Positions 1-10,242 of a stretch of DNA of 64,000 bases are shown here, piece after piece. Made by a program: the position numbers and the translations under genes. The notes beneath the pieces were generated by a model. The model worked only from the letters and a program-made list of their open reading frames with translations, was not told the origin of the DNA and did no database searches. Location: assembly GCF_035222375.1 (NCBI RefSeq), contig NW_026946363.1, positions 5,580,001-5,644,000 of the forward strand. Direction: 5' to 3'. Position 1 is the first letter of the stretch. Every line of letters begins with the position of its first letter. This stretch comes from Podospora pseudocomata. Its lineage: Eukaryota; Ascomycota; Sordariomycetes; Sordariales; Podosporaceae.

Positions 1-1438
1 CGACATAGTCACGGTCAAGCTCGGCAATGATCTCAGTAACAACGATTGGTGAGCTGGGCTCGCCAACAGCGGTCTCGGAAGCAGTGGCCTCAGACTGTCT
101 AGGAGTGGGTGGAATTCTAATAGCAGTAAGAGGAACTGGGGTAGGCTCAATGCGAATGGCTGTCGGGAGGTCCTCCTGGCCCTGGGTCTCGGGGAACTCA
201 ACAACACGCTCGATGATGGCTGATGGCAGGTTGTCGAGGTGCAGTGGCCTGGGTGGTGGGGGAGGAACTCTGTCGCGGCTCCATGGAATCTTGTAAAAAT
301 TCTCAGCGGTTGTAGAAGTAGGAGGTTGGCCCTCATCGGTTTCCTCGGTGTTCTTCTCAGCGTGCCATGTTTGCCGGCTGGCAGACGAGAGCTCAGAAAA
401 GAAGCCACCTGGGGATGGAATCTCGAGCTTGCTGAGATCAGCAAGAGACAGGCGGGCTGCTGATGGGGCCCGGTTCAAGTTGGTCATGATGCGGGGAGGC
501 TGTCTGCGGGTTTGAGCCATCTCTTGTGGCACCTCAATAACCTGAGTGGGTTGCTCAGCAAACGCTGATTCGTCACCAGCGAGGGCCTGGAGAGTCTCGA
601 GAGCACCAGGCTGGAGACGAACTCCGGACCACTCCTCACCGGCACCATACTCAGAACCAACCACAGGAGTGGGTGGTGCTGACATGGCGGCCATTTCCTC
701 CGAGTTGATGCTGCCGTCGAGAGATGGTGGGGCAGAGACGCGGGGAGTATCTTGTCTTTGCCTCAGTTCCATAAGTGACATGATAGCTGGTGACATGGCA
801 ACAGCGGATGGCGGTGTTGGTGGGATGGGCGACAAAACCTTCTTCGCGGCTTGCTGGGCTTCCTCTGGGATCACAAGAGGGGTCAATGACCGGCGAAACT
901 CAAGGGAGGCCCTGGATGATCTCTTGAGGTTCCTTGAACTCCTTGAGCTCCGGGTGGAGCTCCGTTGCCGGCCGATACCGTTTGCCTGAAGACGCTGCTT
1001 TCGTCGGATCTCGTCATCGGACACATCGTACAGATCATCAAACTCGGTGACATCGGTCATGATACTCTCTCGGTTGTTGCTGTTGTGGTTCCACTGGAAG
1101 GATGGGTTTGATGATGAAGCTTCGGAGCTGACGTCGTCATTATCGAGCTCGGGCTCGCTCTCGTTAGTTGCCTGGGAGAGGACTGATGGTGTAGCTGGCA
1201 GGATCGGGGCGGCCAGAAAGTGCATTCCTCTTGGTGTGGGGAAGTGGTCGCTCATGGGGGAAAGCCACTGTTCAATCTTCTCAACCGAAGGCCCGTTCCT
1301 TCTCCTCCTCGAGGCGAACGAGTCTCTCGAGTGCTCTGGCTCCTCCATTATAGGATTAAGTGTCCGCGCCGGCCTCCGCCGACCCTGCGGGGAGGGTGGC
1401 CGGTACGCAACCTGGGGCAGCAAAACTTGGTCGGACAT
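1..1438 (-). CDS. Ser/Pro-rich hypothetical protein, N-terminal part (runs off the left edge)
   Basis: An open frame runs on the minus strand from the ATG at 1438 to base 1 without a stop, so at least 479 residues are coded and the C-terminus lies outside the window. The protein begins MSDQVLLPQVAYRPPSPQGR. It is low in hydrophobic residues and rich in Ser, Pro, Arg and Glu. It has many SP/TP sites, an Arg/Ser stretch (RQRSSTRSSRSSRNLKRSSR) and proline runs such as PPPPPRP. No catalytic motif, membrane segment or folded domain is visible in this part, so it looks mostly disordered and possibly phosphorylated. I do not recognise the family and assign no function. The nearest gene, TMA22, is divergent and 2.1 kb away. 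The reading frame is convincing because of its length and codon use; the absence of introns so far is an observation only. Confidence 0.75.
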   Translation of the reverse strand, partial: MSDQVLLPQVAYRPPSPQGRRRPARTLNPIMEEPEHSRDSFASRRRRNGPSVEKIEQWLSPMSDHFPTPRGMHFLAAPILPATPSVLSQATNESEPELDNDDVSSEASSSNPSFQWNHNSNNRESIMTDVTEFDDLYDVSDDEIRRKQRLQANGIGRQRSSTRSSRSSRNLKRSSRASLEFRRSLTPLVIPEEAQQAAKKVLSPIPPTPPSAVAMSPAIMSLMELRQRQDTPRVSAPPSLDGSINSEEMAAMSAPPTPVVGSEYGAGEEWSGVRLQPGALETLQALAGDESAFAEQPTQVIEVPQEMAQTRRQPPRIMTNLNRAPSAARLSLADLSKLEIPSPGGFFSELSSASRQTWHAEKNTEETDEGQPPTSTTAENFYKIPWSRDRVPPPPPRPLHLDNLPSAIIERVVEFPETQGQEDLPTAIRIEPTPVPLTAIRIPPTPRQSEATASETAVGEPSSPIVVTEIIAELDRDYV

Positions 1439-3579
1439 TATGGTAACTGGTATCGTTGGTAGGATCCAATATTCCAAAAAGCGTGGCACAAACACGCAAA
1501 ATAAACTCTGTCAGATAAGCCGGAAGAGGACCTGCGCCGGAAATGTAACACTAATTAAGAAAGATGGTGTGAAAGACAGGACCGGCTTCGGTCAACGAAG
1601 CACTATAATGTAAGTGCGCAAGAGGCGTAGAGAAGAGAATGGGGAAGACTCCAAATTGCCAACGGAGCCAGGTGACTGGAAAGCGAGATATTATAAGAAG
1701 CCCTCCACCAAAGAGACACCAACGACATGGGATCGAGATGCATACCCACCGAGGCGGCTAACGGCAAGATTCGATGGCTTCCTTCCCGCCACGTTGATGG
1801 GACTGACAGATCGAGTCATCGACATGGTGTGACCGCGGCCAGAGAAGCGCAGATGGCACGCTGAACTGGCATCTCTGACGGCTTCTTGCTGCCGTCTGGC
1901 GGGTGTCTCTCGACATTGGCACACTAGTATGCGTCCGGCAGCATCACCAGTGCAATATCGACGGCGGCAGCGAATCAGCGGACGCATGGCCACAGGAACA
2001 GGTCGACGACGAATCGATAAATGCTATGCGAAGACAAGGCGCGCGCCAATGAGGTCTTGATGGTGGCAGTTCCAGGAACGGAGTGCAGCTGATGTAGCCA
2101 ATAAGAGCGAGAGGTGCAACGCCAGATGTAAGGCGGGCGCTTACAACGGCGCCTGTCCTCCCTCAATTGGTCCCGACAGCCTCTTCCCCCAAGATGAACC
2201 ACCCACCCTTTTCGTCATCCCCACAAAAGCCATTCACCACAATACCTTTACCCAGGTCGACGAAGCTGCACGCAATGGGCCTTCGCATGATGCTTCGTGG
2301 CGGCGTGAAACGGCAAAGACCAACAGTCGTGACCAGGAAACACCACATCCAGGAAACATTTCGTTGAGAGCGCCACTCGGCCGACCTGTCGATCTCCCTC
2401 GACATAACGTGATAGCCTATGGCCCTCCTCTCCGGTCCCTTGGCGCAGCCGCCCATCTAGTACGCTTGTTGCCGGCCTCCGGTGCTTCTTCAAGGTTGGT
2501 AGCACTTGCATATAACCCATCCCACCAGCCCAACTCAGCTCTGATCACCATCACCATTACTTTCGCTCCAGCTCAGCCAAGCTATCACTACTAGATGCAC
2601 AATAGCTGTGTGAATGTGGCAATGTAATGCCAACAGTGCCGTGAGCGCCAAGATAGAGAGTGACAGGAAACACCAGATCTTCTGTTCCTGGCTGTCTTAC
2701 CACACCTCCCCATTTCGACGGAACTTTGGGTGTGTGCTTCCTGTCGGCTGATTGCTTGCATTTCTTCGCAACTGTGAAGATTGGCCAACTGCCAACTCGG
2801 CAGATGTGCTGCTACCCCATCCCATATATGCAGCTTATGACCGAAAACTGGAAGCTTCCATATGTGTTGTCAATGATAAGAAAAGGTGAGAATAAGAATA
2901 GATACAGCCAGAGAGCCAACCTTGAGAGAACACTTGCGCTCTCACAGACCTGTTTGTTCAGATGTTCGGCTGGTGGTACGAAATAGTGTTGAGCGGTGAC
3001 AGAAACCGTGATGAGTGACGAGTGCCGAGCAGTGGTGATCGAGCGCGACGCTGGTGACATGAGACGAACGAGTGATGCTGACTGCAGAGCTTCGAGTTCA
3101 TCCAAGGTAGGTGATAGTCGATCCGTGATAATCTCCCTAATCGCTAGCCGGTGTGTCGAGACTCGTGATCATGTCGGAAAGTCAATCAGACATGGAAGGA
3201 GCTTCGAAGGCGTACCGAAAAGGGATAGAAGATTGCACAAGAGCACATTGTCGAGATGGAAGCGCCGGCTTGCCGCCATCACCTCGAGGCTTGGAGTTCG
3301 AGCCGCTGAAAGATAATGCGGGGCTCCCATGCAAAACTGTAAAAGATGATTGGTTGAATTCTGCCACAGATCAACTGCCAGAGAGCTCTGTCTCCGCCTT
3401 CCCCTTCCAGCTTCGTTGCTTTTTGTTCCTGTCGCAGTGCCCCGCCATCAAAGTCAGCCCCGCAGTCCAATTCCTAGGAGGGGCAGTCCATTCAGGCGAA
3501 CATCCACGATAACAACCTCGCGATTATCATATCAAAACCCAACTTCGATTTCTGTACCGGTCAGAACTCCCGAACTGTA
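1439..3579. other. Intergenic region between divergent genes
   Basis: This 2.1 kb separates two divergent starts. Only short open frames occur, none with a recognisable domain. It must hold both promoters and leaders. The last 200 bases before 3580 are pyrimidine-rich, as expected of a fungal leader. I see no RNA gene or repeat. Confidence 0.6.
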
Positions 3580-4503
3580 ATGGCCGAGACCTCTGCTGCC
3601 AGCCGGCATGTGACCTACTGTGGTGGTAGGGAACCCCGTTTCTTAGCAATTCTGCCCCTCCATCCTGGAGCTGTCCCTCACAGTGACATCACCTGTTTGT
3701 GGCTGTCGCGATGCTCACCACCTCCCCTATTTACCCCTTTTCTCCCGCCGTCGCGAACTCAATCCATAAGACAACCATAGCTAACCTATACTCTCCAGTG
3801 TGCACACTACCACCCGAGGTACGAACTGCCTCCCGCTACCCTTCCCCTCCTCCTGCGCATGCCCGTCTCTTCCCACACGCAACCCATCACGCGACACCCC
3901 TTAACCCAAACTAACACCCCGTCTCTTAGTACTGTGAATACGGCGGAACAACCGCCAAATGTCAGAAATGGCTCGAAAAGTCCCACCCGGACCTCTACTC
4001 CAAGATCTGGTCCCCCGAAGCCCTCTCCGCAGCAACCGCCTCTCTCTCCCTTGAAGCCCAGGAACGCGCCGCCAAAGACGCCAAAAAGAAGGCCGCGAAA
4101 GCCGAGGCCGCCGAACAGAAGCAGGCCGAAAAGCTCTCCAACAGCGTCGTCACCATCAAGCGGATCGAGCGCAACAAGCGCAAGTATGTCACCTCTGTCT
4201 CTGGGCTGGAGGCTTTTGGGTTGGACTTGAAAAAGGTAATCTTATTACCCCCCCATGATATACGTCTGAAAGCAGGGGGATGTTGACAGTGACAAAAAAA
4301 ATTAGGTGTCCAAGGACTTTGGTAAGAAATTCGCGACCGGCTCGTCCGTCACCAAAACCCCCTCGGGCGGTGAGGAAATCGTAGTCCAGGGTGATGTCAG
4401 TGATGAAATTGAGGAGTTCATCCTCGAAAAGTACAAGGATGTGCCCGAGGATAACATTGAGCTGGTAGAAGATAAGAAGAAGAAGGGGGCTGCTGCTGGT
4501 TAA
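3580..4503 (+). CDS. tma22: Translation machinery-associated protein 22 (DENR/DRP1-like, SUI1 domain)
   Basis: Four exons are inferred: 3580-3625, 3799-3818, 3930-4235 and 4306-4503, giving 189 residues. Exons 1 to 3 join to read CGVCTLPPEYCEYGG, the cysteine-containing N-terminal signature of the DENR/TMA22 family. A charged Ala/Lys/Glu helix follows. The C-terminal SUI1 fold includes TIKRIERNKRK, SVSGLEAFGLDLKK and the FGKKFATGSSV segment. In this family the protein pairs with the MCT-1/TMA20 partner and acts on 40S subunits in ribosome recycling and reinitiation. Length matches the fungal family. The splice phases agree exactly: exon 1 leaves one base, and the 20-nt exon 2 completes the codon. 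The 3' neighbour is convergent. Identification is firm; the tiny exon 2 is supported by the conserved residues it encodes. Confidence 0.93.
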
Positions 4504-4886
4504 ACAAGGATAAACATGGAGAGCGTGTTGGGTTCAGTTTCGTAGATAAATCTGGAAAGGATGTTTCTTTTGTGCTTCAAAGAGCCAAATAGTTGTTGGT
4601 GCTATAAAAATAACAAAGACATGCTAGAATGAACCCCTTCTACCGGGTGGAAAAAACTGGATATATATAAAAGAAACACCACACAAACCCGCCCCTTAAT
4701 TGCTATATCCTATGGCCCCTTATCCCATATCGAACTGTACTATCCTGTACCCAACGGCCAGCCTAAAACAAAACGCCACGTGCAATGATAATGCCCACCA
4801 ACCGCCCGATTCTCCCAAAGCCCTCAAATAATACCAAAATACTAACACAACGTCATCAGAACAGAACACGCCCCTTCATATCTCCC
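4504..4886. other. Convergent intergenic region (3' ends of TMA22 and borealin)
   Basis: These 383 bases lie between two converging stop codons. They contain A/T-rich stretches such as ATATATATAAAAG near 4669, consistent with 3' UTR and polyadenylation signals. No coding sequence is supported. Confidence 0.5.
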
Positions 4887-6148
4887 CTACACCTGCGCCC
4901 TCTTCCTCAACACCCGTCCCGCTGCACTCCCCGTCGTCCCAACCTTCCCTCCCGCCGCCGCAGCGGCAACGATCCTCTTCCCCGCGCTCGCCCCAACAGT
5001 CGCCGCCTTCTTCCCCCCTCCCACCCCAGAAACACCACTCTTGCTCTTCGCGTGCCCACTTCCCCCAGCCATCGCCTTCGTGATCGGGGGCCTCTCCCCC
5101 GGCGCCGTCGCCGGCCGCTTCTTAATCACCGTTCCCGTGCTCGCCTCGCTAGACTCCGAAGTGCCACTAACCCTTCGTTGTTGTTGCACAGTCCGGTTGG
5201 CACCGGTTGTTCTTACCGCTTGCGGGGTAGGCGCAGCAGCTGTCAAGGCGCGTTTTCTCTTCACTGCGGAGGAAGAGGCTGTGGTGGAGGTGGATGATGA
5301 AAAGTTCATTTTTCTGACCGAAGCCGATGTTCCAGGGCGGGAGACCGACGGCGGGGGACGGGAGATGGTATTGTGTAAAGAGTGGGAGGTTGACGTGGTG
5401 CCTTTGGTCGGGGAGACATTTCCCGTTGGGCGGGCGATTCCCGAGCGGATGGTGTTGCCTGGTGTAGTCGTGGGGTTGCATCTACCGACCGTCCGGGTGT
5501 TTGAAGAGGTGGGGGAGAGGACGTTGTTGTTGTTGTTGTTGTTTTGGCTTCGTGGTGGAGGAGGTTGCGCCTGGGATGACGATGGCGGCGGCAAATGCTC
5601 GGCTCTGGGACGCTTCTTCGGGTTAGCGAGCGCGTCGTTTTCGTTTTCCTTGTCGCCGCCGGTCATCTCGTGGCTGCGGCGCTTGGGCGGGGCACCTGCT
5701 GCTGCGGATGGGTAGGTCACGCCTCCTGCTCGGGGAGGGTAGACCTTGGAAGGGTTGGAGTCCTTTTCTGGTACGGGGGGTCCTTTGAGGTAGCCGGCTA
5801 CGGGGGGTCGTTGTTGGTTGGAGTACTTGTCAAGCAAGTCGCCCATCTTCATTTTTCGGAGGGACATTGGGATGCGGTTGACGCGTATTTCAATTCGTGT
5901 CCGAAGACTTTGCGCGTGGATGCTGTAGTTTGTTCGGAGTTTGCGGGCTCGTTCGGCAACTGAGGGGGGTGTTAATCATGTTTGTCGCGTCAAGTAACAG
6001 TGGGATACATACTTTCGAGTTGAAGGTTCTCCATGAGAGCCTGCTTCTGCGTGGCTGTGACACCTCTTTTCCTCATCTTGATCGGACTCCTTTGACCGTC
6101 TAGGGCCATTTCTGTCGGCACCATGGCCATTTCGTTGTCGCTCGACAT
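4887..6148 (-). CDS. nbl1: Borealin/Nbl1-like chromosomal passenger complex subunit
   Basis: Two exons (6148-6013 and 5959-4887, 53-nt intron) give 402 residues. Residues about 28-80 form the borealin N-terminal helix region: QKQALMENLQLEIAERARKL is followed by SLRTRIEIRVNRIP and LRKMKMGDLL. In this family that helix bundles with survivin/BIR1 and INCENP/SLI15 to place Aurora kinase at centromeres. The splice rebuilds the conserved helix exactly, with A|TT making Ile. The remaining 300 residues are disordered, basic and rich in Pro, Ser, Thr and Ala, with repeated TPTK/KKRP/KRKR-like patches. Budding-yeast Nbl1 is only the helix, so this is a long-tailed filamentous-fungal form. The ATG at 6148 is the first in-frame ATG. 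RPN10 diverges upstream. Confidence 0.85.
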
Positions 6149-6755
6149 TGGTTCTGTGATTTTATCGGAGTGGAAGAAATTACGGCGCAATAGGCTAATG
6201 AACGCGGTTGTAGGGGATAGATCAAGTATTTCTTCCGTAGAATATTTGAATTGTAGAGGTCCTGTGCCAAATTCTGGTCAAAACAAGATTCGTAAGGGGC
6301 GAGTTGAGTGAACAGTCGAAATGTGGGAAGGGCTACCCGCGATCTTTAACGTGAGTGGCCCGTGTTTGCAAAGTAAACAAATGCCAGAGCTAGGTGTTTG
6401 GGGGCGCACGGTTGCCTGTGGGGCTTGAATGTTGGTGGGGTCAGCCAGGCGCTACCCCAGGTGGTACCGCTACCTGCTGATAGCGGCACAGTGTGAGGCC
6501 TTATCGGTGACGCTACCTTGAGGCTTTGGACCAGGGTTGGGTGTCGCGCGACGGTCTCCAGGCTGAACCGCCTTACGCAGGCGGGAGCTCTGTTACCTCA
6601 GCACATTGACTTCCAGTTGCTTTTCGAAGCTTCATCTTCAAACCACCCGACAATTTCACAGCCCATCTCCCTTTGTCAGTGATTTACTGATAAACTACGG
6701 CCAATCCAATTTTGCTTTTCCTTATTCAGACAACACCCCAAACCAACTGCCCAAC
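6149..6755. promoter_or_regulatory. Shared upstream region of borealin (-) and RPN10 (+)
   Basis: About 600 bases separate two divergent starts, so both promoters must lie here. I looked for the yeast Rpn4 site GGTGGCAAA of proteasome genes and did not see it. A CT-rich leader directly precedes the RPN10 ATG. No further element can be named with confidence. Confidence 0.5.
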
Positions 6756-7683
6756 ATGGTGCTCGAGGCGGTCATGATCGTGGTGGACAACAGCGAGAGC
6801 AGCAGGAACGGCGACTACACACCAACCCGGTTCGAGGCGCAATGCGATGCCATTAACATCCTCTTCCAGAACGTCATCCAGGGCAACCCCGAGTCGTCGG
6901 TCGGTCTTATGAGCATGGGCGGCAAGGGCCCTGAGGTTCTGGCGACTCTTACGGTAGATCAGGGCAAGATCCTCGAAGGCTTGCATCGGACGAAAAAGAA
7001 CATCCGTGGATCCGCTCATCTTGCGACTGGTATTCAAGTAGCACATGTGAGTTGCTGCGCAGTGAGGATCAACTTCTCATAATACTGACCGGTGGTGTCT
7101 TCTGTAGCTCGCCCTCAAGCACCGACAAAACAAATCCCAGCGGGCGCGCATCGTCGTGTTTGTCTGCTCCCCCATCGAAGACATCGAGAGCGACCTGGTC
7201 AAGCTCGCCAAGAAGATGAAGAAGGCCAACACGAGTGTCGACTTTGTGCTGTTTGGCGATATAGATGAGGAGAATCACAAGAAGCTCACGGCGTTCAACG
7301 AAATAGTCAAGGGCAGTGGCCAGGGCTCGCATCTGGAGGTTATTCCCCCCAGTTCCAAGCTGCTCAGCGATCAGCTTCTCGCTACACCCATTTTGCTTGG
7401 AGAGAATGCCGGTCAAGGCGGTGCCGGCGGTGGTGGCAGTGCTGCCGAGGAATTCGAGTTCGGCGTCGACCCGTCCGCTGACCCAGAGTTGGCGCTGGCT
7501 CTGCGTATGAGTATGGAAGAGGAAAAGGCCCGGCAGGAGAGGGCAGCTCGTGCCGAGGCGGAGGCTGCTGGTCAGAACACGTTGGAGACTGTCAAGGAAG
7601 AGAACGAGTCAACACCTCTGCTGGGCAAAGACGGAGAGCCTAGTGGCAACAAGAAGGATGATGATAAGATGGACACCTCTTAG
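6756..7683 (+). CDS. rpn10: 26S proteasome regulatory subunit RPN10 (ubiquitin receptor)
   Basis: Two exons (6756-7046 and 7108-7683, 61-nt intron) give 288 residues. Residues 1 to about 190 are a von Willebrand A domain that starts MVLEAVMIVVDNSESSRNGD and contains VGLMSMGGKG and HRQNKSQRARIVVFV. In this family the domain docks on the proteasome lid-base junction. A glycine-rich linker follows. A ubiquitin-interacting motif spans about 219-237 (DPELALALRMSMEEE), with the acidic start and the Ala/Ser core needed for ubiquitin binding. The tail is acidic and ends KKDDDKMDTS. Only one UIM is visible, as in yeasts, whereas animals have two. The splice falls between His97 and Leu98 in phase 0. 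TRS23 is convergent 258 bases downstream. Identification is firm. Confidence 0.96.
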
Positions 7684-7941
7684 TAACAGGGCACCAATGG
7701 CTTCGAATCGCGCTCGGAATGTGTGATGGCACACGATATCAACTCTTCCCAAAGAATCAGCGGCTATGCCCCCAGCGGAAGGGCTTCTTGTAGAATAGAT
7801 CTGTTTTGCCATTAAACGGCGGAGTAATTCCCCTAATCGCACTGTGGATCTCATAATGTTTCCCATGAACGCCTGATAACTCCTCATGCTTGAATCCGAC
7901 ACTTGACAGACCAACACCAGCCCTTGACCAGCAGACACTGT

Positions 7942-8531
7942 CTACCTGTTGTTAATCTCCCTAATATACGACAACAACTTCCTGTCAAACATGTCGCAGC
8001 GCACCGGCATTTCCAACTGGTAGAATGGGTTCTTCATGACATAGTCTGTGTACATCTCGTAGACCCGCCGCATGGTCAAGTCGACGTTTGTTTGTGTTGT
8101 GTCGGTGAAGAGGAGGAACTTGATGCCTGTCAGAGTAGTGAAGCATTGCAGCCGAAAGTTTTCTGACTCTAGGACTTCCAATCCGGATGGTGGTTCCGGC
8201 CGGGTCATGGTGCCAGCTGATGAGGCCGAGTTGCGGTTTGCTCCTAGGGTAGGGATGGGGCTGAGGCGGGCTGTAATGGCGTGGACGCTTGAAGTGATGG
8301 GTGTCAGTAAGGACTAAGTGAGGAGTGGCGGCCTCATACCCATGGAAAGTACCAGCGAGGACGAGATAGTCGTTGGTGCTGATTTTGTTTAGGCCCCCTT
8401 CGTGGAAGGTTCGGTTGTAAATGAGACCGCCGGCCTTGTTGATGATGATGAGTGCGAAGACGGTCCTGGGGAATGTAATGTTAGTATGGCGACAGTAGTG
8501 AATAGGGGGGTGGGTTATGAGAGACACACAT
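7942..8531 (-). CDS. trs23: TRAPP complex subunit TRS23 (TRAPPC4), start codon split by an intron
   Basis: Proposed exons are 8531-8530, 8465-8340 and 8287-7942, giving 157 residues. Exon 1 supplies only the A and T of the start codon; the G is the first base of exon 2, so the protein begins MTVFALIIINKAGGLIYNR, the usual N-terminus of this family. The second splice rebuilds GTFHGVHAIT. The C-terminus reads FRLQCFTTLTGIKFLLFTDT, then YEMYTDYVMKNPFYQLEMPV and FDRKLLSYI, the longin-like fold of TRAPP core subunits. TRAPP acts as a Rab GTPase exchange factor in ER-Golgi and autophagy traffic. Introns are 64 and 52 nt. The alternative is an ATG at 8545 read through intron 1, which would add a non-conserved leader. 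Family assignment is firm; the split start is inference. Confidence 0.88.
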
Positions 8532-10242
8532 GGTGGCAGGCTCATTTCAGTACTACGGAAAGCATGAAATTAAAGGGCTACAGAGAGTCTGTGTATTTGT
8601 AGCTAAGTTTGTAGCTCTGTAAAGTGGTGCTGATGAAATGTGATTGTTTTTTGCTGTGTTGAGGTGACTGTTCTGCTTGACAATGTTTGATGAAGTGAGT
8701 GGTGAATGATGAGCTGTGAGCTCCTGTTGCGGTTGGTAGCCGCAGCCAAGCATTGTGGGGCTTGTGATTTGAGGTGGGTTAGGGTTGAACAGGCCGTTCT
8801 GCCGTTTCACTACCGTATGTTCCATGGTTCACTTACAGAGTGCTCAAGACTGCTCCTAATTGTATCCAAGGTAAGTTATCTTACCTGACATCACATTCTG
8901 TGCGAGGCATATGTTTACGATATATGCGCTCAGTAAACTGCTGTGAAATGAAAAGAAGAACCCAGGTGCCTTACATTTCGGGGGATAGGACGGCAACCCA
9001 TCTCCAACCTACAGGGAGGTAAAAGGTATGACTTGACATGTACCGGTAAAACTCCAAGTATAATTGCCAGGTGTTAAGTCAACCATTGTGGGGAGGCGGA
9101 GTTGAGGTGGCTACAAACCAGTACTTCTCTTAGTGGTGCCAGTTGCTTGCCAGAGCATGCTTATGACCCTCATTTTCCACGGTCATATCAATATCATATC
9201 AGAAATTCACATGCCATGTGTCACTTGCATCTGCGAAACAAGACCAAACCCGGGCTTCGGTTTCTCATCCCCCGCCTGAACGGACTTGATAAAAAGCCGA
9301 AAACACACTGAAACATACGAGACGAGACCCGCCGGAATGCTCCCGTATCAAGCCACTTACACCATCAATCCCTATTCCCGGGCAAAGAAGCAGATATCGA
9401 ACTTTGAACTACCGGCCGAAGATCTGGGCATGCAGGTTCAACAATCTCAAGCATTCTTCCCAGCTGCACCCCACCACCACCACCACAATACGACCTGCAG
9501 AGGGACCTCAGTGGGAGACTTCAGCCAAGGAAGCCAGCAAAGATCCCGGCTCGGCAAATGGCAAGCCACACACTGAAATCTCAGGGCACTTGCCCGTCAG
9601 GCTTCCGCCCAATCTTAACATGGATCATGGCGGGCGGTGGGTATCGCGGAACATCTCCACCGTGCTTCTGGAGGCTTGTCGCCTTGTCTTGTGGCCACAT
9701 GGAAGTTCGAAAACCAGAGTAACGTAGCCCTGGGTTTCTGCAACGACGAGATATTTAAGCAACGGCTGCACGGGCGACTCTGCGAAAATGCTGGCCACTT
9801 AGGGGAGGGATTGGCGTTTTTAATGCTGGTGCTACCGCCGCCGCAGAAAGCCGAAGTAATTCATGCCAGTTTGTTTCCTCTGAACCTGAACCACAACATC
9901 GTGTCAGCACACAACTGGCCGTCCACCGTCCACCGTCCACCGTCCAGGCTCTCGAGAACAACAACTCTCCACTCGCTGCCGTTGACACACTCGCTTTTTC
10001 CTCTGCCTGCCCCGCCATCACCTGCCCTCGCCCACCCGTCAGCAGCCGACAAGGCAACATCCAAACCAACACTCGTGCACTTGTGCGAGGGCCGCCGTTT
10101 CAGCAGAGTCTCTTCTTGCATCGCTACAGCCTATCCGCATAGCTGGGCAAGGCCGAGTCAGCCCCCTATTCTCCGTTAACAATATTCCCGAACCTGTATG
10201 CGCTCGTCGTAACGGCCCCCGCGCCGCCCACAACCCCTGGCC
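8532..10242. other. Intergenic region between divergent TRS23 and YEA4 genes
   Basis: This 1.7 kb holds the promoters of both flanking genes. Open frames are short and have no recognisable domain. From about 9880 to 10242 the plus strand is C- and CT-rich, consistent with the YEA4 leader. A 7-bp tandem repeat lies at 9919-9946. Confidence 0.5.
9919..9946. repeat. Tandem repeat, CCGTCCA x4
   Basis: Four perfect copies of the heptamer CCGTCCA lie head to tail, about 300 bases before the YEA4 start. It may be transcribed in the leader. No function is implied. Confidence 0.9.

Noticed and set aside
5041-5715. Plus-strand open frame of 224 codons
   Set aside because: It is antisense to the borealin tail, a by-product of low-complexity GC-rich codons.
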